From: Planctomycetota bacterium
GTDB taxonomy: Bacteria; Planctomycetota; Brocadiia; JAJRTI01
Direction: 5' to 3'
NCBI GenBank assembly: GCA_024278415.1
Contig: JAJRTI010000240.1
Coordinates: 1-5,099, forward strand
DNA: 5,099 nt
How positions within the stretch are numbered: the stretch's first letter is position 1; each line of letters begins with the position of its first letter. Shown here piece after piece: positions 1 through 5,099 of the stretch. The position numbers and the translations under genes are program-made. The notes beneath the pieces are model-generated. The model did not search any database. It was not told the origin of the DNA and saw only the letters and a list, made by a program, of their open reading frames with translations.

Positions 1-2315
1 TCGTGCAGCGCGGCGAACGGCAGGTAGTGCAGCACGCCGTGCGGCACGACGCAGATCGTCTTCGTCGCGATGGCCTGCCGCACCGGCTCGATGAGCGTCT
101 TGTACGCGTCGACCGGCGGCCGGCCGCCTTCGAGCAGGGCTTTGCGGTAGGCGGCTACCAGCTTGGCCAGGGCCTTGCTGGGGATCGCCACCCGTTTGCA
201 CGTGGCGCGGCCGCGCGACACGGCCCAGATGTAGAGTGCGTCGTCCGTGTAGTAGTACTCCAGGAGCGTCACGTCGGCCGGCAGCATCTGCTGCGCCTGG
301 CTCAGGGACAGCGTGCTCACTTTGTGAAGGGAGCCGAGTTCAGGCTCGGCCGCCGGGGGCGAGGGGGCCGTGGCCATGCCGCCGAAGCCCCGCGTGCCGC
401 TTGTCGTCATTTGCTCAAACGCTTGGCGCTCCGCGTCGGTGCGCCCGATCTGCCGGCCCGCGAGCATGTCCACCATGGCCCGGGATTTGGCCCGTTCCGC
501 ATATGCGAAGGCCAACTCCGGCTTGCCCATGTCGACGAGCAGCGCGATGAGCCGGCTGTACACTTCGCTGCGGTCGCCGCCGAGAAATGCGGTCTTGGTC
601 ATGTCGGACTGGATGGACGCGCGCGTGGCCTCGATCGCGTTGATGGCTTGCACGTAGTGGCCGGCGGCCGCGGCCGGGTCGCCCGCGTTCTCCATCAGCA
701 TGCCCATGTGGTAATGGCATTCCCAGAACACGTCGCCCAGGTTGCGGACCTTGGGGTCTTGGAGCACCTCGGCGAAGACGCGTTGGCTTTCGGCGAACTT
801 GCCGACGCGGAACGCGGCCTTCGCGTAGCAGGCCTTGGCCGGCGCGGTGTGGAACTGGTTGCTGAGGTCGAGCTTGAGCGCGGCTTGGCCCATCTGTTGG
901 GCGAGCGCGTCGTAGGCGCGCGCAAACGCTGCCATGCCTTGCTGGAACTCGGGGAGCTGCCGGTAGATTTCCGCGGCGTGTTTGTACGCGGCTTCGTTGT
1001 CGTTCAATTCGAAATAGACCACGCACAGCCACTGCCGCGCGTACATGTCGATGAGGGGGTGGCCGAGTTGGTTGGCCGCATCGATCAGGCCCTGGATTGC
1101 GGCGCGCCTGTTGGGGGGCACGCGGGCCAACGCGCCGGGCCGGGCGATGGCGCCCAAGAGCAGGTCGCCGAAGCGAATCTGCCTCAGGCTCGACAACTCG
1201 CGCTCGACCGCGCGGGCCGCTTGCCGGGCCTCTTGGCTCATGCCCACCCACGCCATGGCCCACGCTTTGAACAGCTCGCATCGCAATGACGCGGACCGGA
1301 AGGCCGGCCCCAAGTTGGACTGCAAGTAGGGCTGGGCCAGTGCTTGGCCGCGCTTGGCTTCGCGCACGGCCGCGGCCGGCTCGCGCATGGCCATGTGCAC
1401 TTCGGCCAGCATGGCCGCGTCGCTCACCGCGTTCAACGCCCGGTACTGGTCTTCCGAGATGTTGGCCTGCCGCGCCATGAGCGGCGCAATGCGCTCCTTG
1501 AGCGGCTGGGCCTTTTTCATCCACTCCATGAACTTGTCGTGCCGGCGCTGCTGGTAGTAGAGCAGCGCGAGTTGGTGCGCGGCCATGGCCATGCCCACCA
1601 TGCCGTTTTGAGGGGCGGCGCCGGCCGCAAACTGCTCGGCCTTGGCGTACAACTCAAACAGCAGCGTCTCCGCCTGCTCGAACTGGCCGGCCAACATGAG
1701 TTTGTTGACTTGGTTGAACTTCCGCTGCCACTCCTTCTCCTCCGGCGACTCTTGGGCCGGCGCGGTGGGCCGGGGATACTGGGCCTGGGGCGCCGGTTGC
1801 GCGGCTTGGGGCTGTTGGGCTCCCCATCCGCCGGCCTGGGTAGGGGGCGTTTGTATGCCCGGCTGTGCGGGCGTGTACGGCCCTTTGGGATATGCCTGCG
1901 CCTGCTGGCCTTGGGGGAGTTGAGGCTGGGGGAACTGAGGCCGAGGGTATTGCGTTTGGGAGAATTGCCATTGCGGTTGCTGGCCTTGGGGGTACTGGCC
2001 CTGCGGCCGAGCCATCCCCCATGCCCCATAAGTGTAGGGGTTGTACGCGTACGGATTATTGCCCCAGGCTTGTTGCTGCTGCATGCGCATCATCTGCTGC
2101 TGCCAGGCCGCCCATTGTGCTGCGTAGGCCTGGGCGTAGGCGGCCTGCGGGTCCCACTGGTTGGCCGGCTGCATGTTGGCCGTTTGGTCGGCCATTGCCG
2201 GCGGCGTTCCTCCTGCGCCGTAGAAGCCTTCGTTGAAGCCCTCCATGAACTCCGCGCACCCCGCCAACACCAGCCCGAGCGCACCGACGAGGCATAGCCA
2301 ATTGTGCCGTTTCAT
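1..2315 (-). CDS. TPR-CHAT lipoprotein (3' end missing)
   Basis: The frame is open from the ATG at 2315 to the left edge: 771 codons plus two bases, with no stop. Residues 1-20 form a lipoprotein signal (Lys2, Arg3, hydrophobic core, lipobox L17-A-G-C20). Ala at +2 of the mature protein would favour outer-membrane sorting. Residues ~57-188 are a Gln/Pro/Tyr-rich, probably disordered tether. Residues ~195-620 are alpha-helical TPR-like repeats; the clearest lie at ~424-457, 491-525, 527-565 and 582-618. The last ends in AERAKSRAMVDML (606-618), a segment typical just before CHAT domains. Residues ~676-771 start the CHAT domain: LLEYYYTDDALYIWAVSRG (684-702), then VVPHGVLHYLPFAALH (756-771). 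CHAT domains are caspase-like cysteine peptidases, often driven by TPR sensors. The catalytic His and Cys motifs would lie beyond the window, so activity is unknown. The start is supported by an AGGGAGG ribosome site and by the signal peptide. Architecture is secure; biological role is not. Confidence 0.9.
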   Translation of the reverse strand, partial: MKRHNWLCLVGALGLVLAGCAEFMEGFNEGFYGAGGTPPAMADQTANMQPANQWDPQAAYAQAYAAQWAAWQQQMMRMQQQQAWGNNPYAYNPYTYGAWGMARPQGQYPQGQQPQWQFSQTQYPRPQFPQPQLPQGQQAQAYPKGPYTPAQPGIQTPPTQAGGWGAQQPQAAQPAPQAQYPRPTAPAQESPEEKEWQRKFNQVNKLMLAGQFEQAETLLFELYAKAEQFAAGAAPQNGMVGMAMAAHQLALLYYQQRRHDKFMEWMKKAQPLKERIAPLMARQANISEDQYRALNAVSDAAMLAEVHMAMREPAAAVREAKRGQALAQPYLQSNLGPAFRSASLRCELFKAWAMAWVGMSQEARQAARAVERELSSLRQIRFGDLLLGAIARPGALARVPPNRRAAIQGLIDAANQLGHPLIDMYARQWLCVVYFELNDNEAAYKHAAEIYRQLPEFQQGMAAFARAYDALAQQMGQAALKLDLSNQFHTAPAKACYAKAAFRVGKFAESQRVFAEVLQDPKVRNLGDVFWECHYHMGMLMENAGDPAAAAGHYVQAINAIEATRASIQSDMTKTAFLGGDRSEVYSRLIALLVDMGKPELAFAYAERAKSRAMVDMLAGRQIGRTDAERQAFEQMTTSGTRGFGGMATAPSPPAAEPELGSLHKVSTLSLSQAQQMLPADVTLLEYYYTDDALYIWAVSRGRATCKRVAIPSKALAKLVAAYRKALLEGGRPPVDAYKTLIEPVRQAIATKTICVVPHGVLHYLPFAALH
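1752..2147 (-). repeat. Gln/Pro/Tyr-rich low-complexity tether
   Basis: This part of the TPR-CHAT lipoprotein (residues ~57-188) is dominated by Gln, Pro, Tyr, Ala and Gly. It links the lipidated N-terminus to the TPR region. Short motifs recur: PQGQQ at residues 109-113 and 134-138, and QYPRP at 122-126 and 179-183. The PQGQQ copies correspond to an exact 15-bp direct repeat (1903-1917 and 1978-1992) offset by 75 bp, or 25 codons, which suggests growth by in-frame duplication. Such segments usually act as flexible spacers or wall-crossing tethers. That role is inferred from composition only. Confidence 0.75.
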
Positions 2316-2320
2316 GGCAT

Positions 2321-2327
2321 CCTCCCT
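2321..2327 (-). promoter_or_regulatory. Ribosome binding site of the TPR-CHAT gene
   Basis: On the minus strand the sequence reads AGGGAGG, with the GGAGG core ending 5 nt before the ATG at 2315. This is a strong Shine-Dalgarno match at a usable distance. It fixes the start that gives the lipoprotein signal peptide. Confidence 0.75.
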
Positions 2328-2371
2328 CTGCATTGTGCTGCCTGAGAACACACCTACCGGCCAATGCATGC

Positions 2372-2400
2372 AGAATAGCGCCTGTCGGCATGGGAGACAA
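2372..2400 (-). promoter_or_regulatory. Candidate sigma70-type promoter for the TPR-CHAT gene
   Basis: On the minus strand, TTGTCT (complement of 2395-2400) and TATTCT (complement of 2372-2377) are separated by exactly 17 nt. Each matches the -35/-10 consensus at 4 of 6 positions. Transcription would start around 2360-2366, giving a leader of roughly 45-50 nt. Such matches occur by chance, but the position and spacing are right. Confidence 0.35.
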
Positions 2401-2449
2401 GATATTTCCACTTCGCTGTGCCGCGGCCGAGCCTTGCGAGAGTGCGGAA

Positions 2450-2528
2450 TCCCACAGATGGCAGGGCGTCCCCACGGATGTAAGCTACTTCGGTCTGCAT
2501 CCGTGGGTACGCCCTGCCATCCGTGGGA
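2450..2528. repeat. Near-perfect 31-bp inverted repeat
   Basis: The left arm (2450-2480) and right arm (2498-2528) are reverse complements at 29 of 31 positions, around a 17-nt spacer (2481-2497). The two mismatches are at 2456/2522 and 2470/2508. Each arm contains two copies of CCCACRGATG separated by the block GCAGGGCGT plus one base. The element therefore has four half-sites: 2451-2460 and 2471-2480 in one direction, 2498-2507 and 2518-2527 in the other. It could be a dispersed palindromic element (REP- or MITE-like), a structured RNA, or a repeated operator. No target-site duplication is visible and no T-run follows, so an intrinsic terminator is unlikely. Confidence 0.9.
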
Positions 2529-2643
2529 CCCATCTGCCTGTTTGGTTGCGGGCAACGGCCGCGCGGGGTTGCCGCGTGTGGCGTTTTGGCGCCGGGAATG
2601 CCACAATAGCGCGCACTCCCTGGCCATCTTCCAACGCGGGATC

Positions 2644-2782
2644 AGCCTGCTTCAGCAGGGCTTCTCTGCCTGGCGCCATTGAATCGAGAAGCCGCGCTGA
2701 AGCGCGTCTTGCCAACGAAGAGCAGGCTTGCTGTCCACCACGTGAACGTGGTGGCAAGGCAGAGAGCCAGCTCAAGCTGGCT
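2644..2782. repeat. Cluster of four short palindromes with TNNA loops
   Basis: Four small inverted repeats lie close together. A (2646-2659) is CCTGC-TTCA-GCAGG, extendable to 2644-2662 with one bulged G. B (2693-2706) is CGCGC-TGAA-GCGCG. C (2735-2754) is CCACCACG-TGAA-CGTGGTGG. D (2765-2782) is AGCCAGC-TCAA-GCTGGCT. The stems are unrelated in sequence, yet each pairs perfectly around a four-base TNNA loop. A is the TGAA type in the opposite orientation to B and C. Centres are about 47, 45 and 29 bp apart. The arrangement suggests related structural units whose stems have diverged with compensation. Function is unknown. Confidence 0.8.
2659..2768. repeat. Long-range pairings enclosing the hairpin cluster
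   Basis: GGCTTCTCTGCC (2659-2670) is complementary to GGCAGAGAGCC (2758-2768) except for one bulged T, which would enclose hairpins B and C in a branched fold. The same left segment, GGCTTCTC (2659-2666), is also perfectly complementary to GAGAAGCC (2686-2693). The two pairings are mutually exclusive. The outer one also competes with hairpin D, which begins at 2765. The complementarity is seen directly; any switching role is speculation. Confidence 0.5.
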
Positions 2783-2870
2783 GGATCCGGTATCCCAGCG
2801 GAAGCATCAAGATGGCCACGCGTGACGCGCGACGCCCTAAGTTAATGACATTGGGTCGTGGTTGCCGTAC

Positions 2871-2880
2871 GGAGAAAGGA
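2871..2880 (+). promoter_or_regulatory. Ribosome binding site of the heparinase-like gene
   Basis: GGAGAAAGGA holds two purine-rich matches to the anti-Shine-Dalgarno: GGAG at 2871-2874 and AAGGA at 2876-2880. The AAGGA core ends 9 nt before the ATG at 2890. This supports that start over the in-frame internal Met codons around 2977-2980, which would remove the signal peptide. Confidence 0.6.
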
Positions 2881-2889
2881 CCGCCACCA

Positions 2890-5099
2890 ATGAGAACGGA
2901 GTGGATTATTGTGTCTCTCGCACTATCGGGCGCCGCGGCGTGCGCTAAAGAGGGCCGCACGTTCTACGACGACAAGATGATGGCCCAAGTGGCCGAGAAG
3001 ATCGCCAAGCACGGCTGGGCGAAGCGGCAAGTCCAAGCTGCAAAAGACGCCTGCAAGTGGCTTGTGGAGATGTCGGACCAGGAGCTGTGGGACTTCGTGC
3101 CGCCGCCGGAGCAGGTCCGGGCCATCAACGTACACATCGCCCATGACTGCCCGGTCTGCGGCGACGAGATCACCCGCAAGGCCGGCCACTATCCCTGGAT
3201 CATCCGCCGCGACCGGCCGTTCAAGGTCGAGTGCCCGGTGTGCAGGAACGTGTTCCCGTCCAACGATTTCCAGCCGTGGAACCTCGCGGGCCTGAACGGC
3301 AAGCCCGAGTCCGGCCCCGGCTACGTGGACAAAGGGATCGGCTGGCTCGGCCCGGACGGCAGGCGCTACTACTTCGTCCCGTATTACATCTACTGGCAGC
3401 GATGGGCGCGGGACATTCTCCGCGGCATGCCGAGTCTTGCGGAGGCCTACCTGCTCACCGGCGACCCGGTTTACGCGCACAAGTGCGCGGTCATGATGGC
3501 CAAGATCGCGAGCGAGTACGAGCGCTTCGACTACGCGAACCAGGCCTATCACGAGGGCAAGAAGAACATCCCCGGCCGCATCTCTGACCGCATCTGGTCG
3601 ACGGGCGACAACTCGAAGATTGCACTGGCGTACGATGCCATTTACCCAGCGCTGGCGCAAGACAAGGAGCTGCGCGCGTTCCTCAAGAGCAAAGGCCTCG
3701 GCGACGCTCGCGCGCTCATCGAGGACAAGATGCTGTTCGTCATGGCCAAGGACGTCATGCGCGGCTTCGTGGCCGGCAACATGGGCGCGCATCAGAAAAC
3801 GCTCTGCCATCTCGCGATCGTTTTGGACAACGACGACCCGGCCCGAGGGCCGACGACCGCGCAGATGCGCGACTGGATCATGAGCGGCCCGGGACGGGTC
3901 GAGGATCTGCTCTGGAACGGCTTCTGGCGCGAGGGGCTCGGCGGCGAGAGTTCGCCAAGCTACTCATCCGGGTGGTGCAACAGCTTCTACACCATCGCCG
4001 AGCTGCTGCCGCGGCTGGGAGTGGAGATCTGGGACAATCCCAAGCTCAAGAAGATGGCCGACATCGGGATCGACCTGACGGTGGCCGGAGAGTTCTGCCC
4101 GTCCATCGGCGATTGCGGCTCGATTCGCGGGACCAAGCGGATCGCGTGGTCTGCGCACCTTCAGGGCCGCGCATTCTCTCACTACAAAGATCCCCGACAT
4201 GCCAAAGCGCTCAAGCTCATGAACGCGCGGTCGAGAAGCCTCTGGGGCGATCTGTTCGACGAAGAGGAGGTCGCCAAGGTCGTCGCAGAGCAGGGCACGG
4301 ACCTTGGGCTCAAGACGCGAAACCTCGGCGGCTATGGTCTGGCGATCCTGGAGAGCGGCGCGGGAGAGCATCGCCGCGGGGTGGCCATGTACTACGGCGA
4401 CGCCAACGGCGGACACGGCCACAAGGACCGCCTGAACATCGAGATGTTTGCGTACGGCCGGCCCATGATGCCCGACGACGGATACCCCACCCCCTTCACG
4501 CGGCCCAACTTCTACGACTGGCGCGGCGCCAACACGTACAAGCACTACTGCGTCATGATCGACGAGGCGCCCCACCGCAACCGAAACGCGGGCGCCCTGA
4601 ACACGCTGGCTTCCGCGCCGCAGGTGCAGTTGATGGACGCGTCCGCGGAGGCGGTCTACCCGATCAAGGCGTCGCTCTATCGGCGGACCACGGCCCTGAT
4701 CGACATCTCTGACGAGCGATCCTACCTTCTCGACATCTTCCGCGTCCGCGGCGGCGCGCAGCACGACTGGTGCTTCCACGGCCCGCCGTTCCCAGAGTTC
4801 TCAGTGGCCGGCGGCGAGTTGGGCCCGGTGCAGAAGAAGGGCACGCTCGCCGGCGAAGACGTTCCCTATGGCGCCAAGCCGCCACAGAACGGCGGCAGTT
4901 GTGGTTTCCAGGGGCTATTCAACGTCAGGCGCATGCGCCCTGCCGGGGCTTGGTCCGCGACGTGGCGCAAGCCCGATGAAGATTTGTCGCTCACCATGAC
5001 CATGCCGGCGGGATGTGCGCAGGAGGTGATCGCGGCCGATGGCAAGCCAGAGCTGACACGCGGCGCGCCGGACACGATCCAATACGTGCTGGGCCGCAA
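2890..5099 (+). CDS. Secreted heparinase II/III-family protein (3' end missing)
   Basis: 736 codons are visible, with no stop before the right edge. Residues 1-19 look like a Sec signal peptide (Arg2, hydrophobic stretch 5-17, possible A17-C-A19 cleavage). Cys18 could instead be lipidated, but the lipobox would be poor. Residues 87-118 form a putative zinc knuckle, C87xxC90 and C115xxC118. Residues ~150-420 match the (alpha/alpha)-toroid of the family: YYFVPYYIYW (160-169), AYLLTGDPVYA (186-196), GRISDRIW (229-236) and AYDAIYPAL (247-255). His301 and Tyr358 are candidate catalytic residues; their 57-residue spacing resembles the His-Tyr pair of heparinase II and Alg17c-type lyases. The beta-sandwich part follows: GGHGHKDR (507-514, His509 and His511), Asp529/Asp530 and His552 as possible metal ligands, and HDWCFHG (625-631). 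Such enzymes cleave uronic-acid polysaccharides by beta-elimination. The substrate cannot be told from sequence. Confidence 0.88.
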   Translation, partial: MRTEWIIVSLALSGAAACAKEGRTFYDDKMMAQVAEKIAKHGWAKRQVQAAKDACKWLVEMSDQELWDFVPPPEQVRAINVHIAHDCPVCGDEITRKAGHYPWIIRRDRPFKVECPVCRNVFPSNDFQPWNLAGLNGKPESGPGYVDKGIGWLGPDGRRYYFVPYYIYWQRWARDILRGMPSLAEAYLLTGDPVYAHKCAVMMAKIASEYERFDYANQAYHEGKKNIPGRISDRIWSTGDNSKIALAYDAIYPALAQDKELRAFLKSKGLGDARALIEDKMLFVMAKDVMRGFVAGNMGAHQKTLCHLAIVLDNDDPARGPTTAQMRDWIMSGPGRVEDLLWNGFWREGLGGESSPSYSSGWCNSFYTIAELLPRLGVEIWDNPKLKKMADIGIDLTVAGEFCPSIGDCGSIRGTKRIAWSAHLQGRAFSHYKDPRHAKALKLMNARSRSLWGDLFDEEEVAKVVAEQGTDLGLKTRNLGGYGLAILESGAGEHRRGVAMYYGDANGGHGHKDRLNIEMFAYGRPMMPDDGYPTPFTRPNFYDWRGANTYKHYCVMIDEAPHRNRNAGALNTLASAPQVQLMDASAEAVYPIKASLYRRTTALIDISDERSYLLDIFRVRGGAQHDWCFHGPPFPEFSVAGGELGPVQKKGTLAGEDVPYGAKPPQNGGSCGFQGLFNVRRMRPAGAWSATWRKPDEDLSLTMTMPAGCAQEVIAADGKPELTRGAPDTIQYVLGR

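Larger units (their letters stand above)
2316..2889. other. Divergent intergenic region, non-coding
   Basis: About 570 bp lie between the two divergent start codons. The reading frames crossing it have no ribosome sites, follow the inverted repeats and resemble no known protein, so I regard it as non-coding. The left ~90 bp hold the signals of the TPR-CHAT gene. The middle holds a 31-bp inverted repeat (2450-2528). The right part (2644-2782) holds a cluster of small hairpins. At 2545-2573, overlapping GTTGC/GCAAC and GGCAAC/GTTGCC pairings are also possible. I see no convincing -35/-10 pair for the rightward gene in 2783-2870, and no T-tract that would make any hairpin an intrinsic terminator. 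Confidence 0.7.

Noticed and set aside
3..1289. Long plus-strand open frame (428 codons) opposite the left gene
   Set aside because: It is the antisense shadow of the TPR-CHAT frame. The product is Arg/Gly/His-rich with no recognisable domain, a composition typical of reverse frames in GC-rich genes, and the minus-strand frame has clear TPR and CHAT motifs.
1344..2297. Plus-strand open frame (317 codons) rich in Leu, Arg and Gly
   Set aside because: It lies antisense to the TPR and Gln/Pro tether region. Its Leu/Gly/Arg repetitiveness is just the reverse reading of Gln/Pro codons.
2450..2528. CRISPR array or insertion-sequence ends
   Set aside because: There are only two inverted arms with a 17-nt spacer, no regular direct repeats with unique spacers, no transposase and no target-site duplication.
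2485..2775. Possible small minus-strand gene of 96 codons in the intergenic region
   Set aside because: It runs through one arm of the inverted repeat and the hairpin cluster, has no good ribosome site before its ATG, and encodes an Arg/Ala-rich product resembling no family. Read as repeat DNA, not a gene.
2735..2782. Hairpins C and D as an intrinsic terminator
   Set aside because: No T-tract follows on either strand, and both flanking genes read away from this region, so no transcript is expected to end here.
2333..2845. Plus-strand open frame of 170 codons across the intergenic region
   Set aside because: It has no ribosome site, crosses both repeat systems and ends just before the real heparinase-like start. 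The product has low-information composition.
2923..3810. Minus-strand open frame (295 codons) opposite the heparinase-like gene
   Set aside because: Antisense shadow. The plus-strand frame has a signal peptide, ribosome site and family motifs across the same stretch.
3964..4779. Minus-strand open frame (271 codons), Val/Asp/Arg-rich
   Set aside because: Antisense shadow of the GHGHKD-containing domain, with no recognisable domain of its own.

Overview
The window is GC-rich and holds two incomplete genes pointing away from each other, separated by a non-coding stretch of about 570 bp that is full of inverted repeats. There is no rRNA, tRNA, CRISPR array or transposase. The protein families suggest a Gram-negative-type environmental bacterium, plausibly of the Planctomycetota/Verrucomicrobiota/Lentisphaerota kind. 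Three points support this: an exported heparinase II/III-like polysaccharide lyase with an N-terminal four-cysteine knuckle, a lipoprotein with a long TPR-CHAT architecture, and uniformly high-GC codon use. The phylum is an inference from family flavour and could not be tested.

Left part (1-2315, minus strand): one continuous frame of 771 codons that runs off the left edge. It starts with a lipoprotein signal peptide (lipobox LAGC, Cys20). A Gln/Pro/Tyr-rich tether of about 130 residues follows, then some 400 residues of TPR-like helical repeats, then the first ~95 residues of a CHAT (caspase-HetF-associated) domain. The His/Cys pair of the CHAT protease lies beyond the window, so activity cannot be judged.

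Middle (2316-2889): the divergent intergenic region. Next to the left gene are a good ribosome binding site and a plausible sigma70-type promoter. Further right is a near-perfect 31-bp inverted repeat (29/31 matches), each arm of which contains two 10-bp half-sites exactly 20 bp apart. After it comes a cluster of four short hairpins whose stems all differ but whose loops are all of the form TNNA (TTCA, TGAA, TGAA, TCAA). Additional long-range pairings compete with some of them.

Right part (2890-5099, plus strand): 736 codons of a secreted heparinase II/III-family protein that runs off the right edge. It has a signal peptide, a CxxC...CxxC putative zinc knuckle, an (alpha/alpha)-toroid with candidate catalytic His301 and Tyr358, and a beta-sandwich domain with the GHGHKD metal/active-site motif.

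The two proteins are both exported but have no evident shared pathway; the divergent layout only allows shared control through the middle region. The most interesting items are the exported, tethered TPR-CHAT protein and the structured DNA/RNA between the genes.
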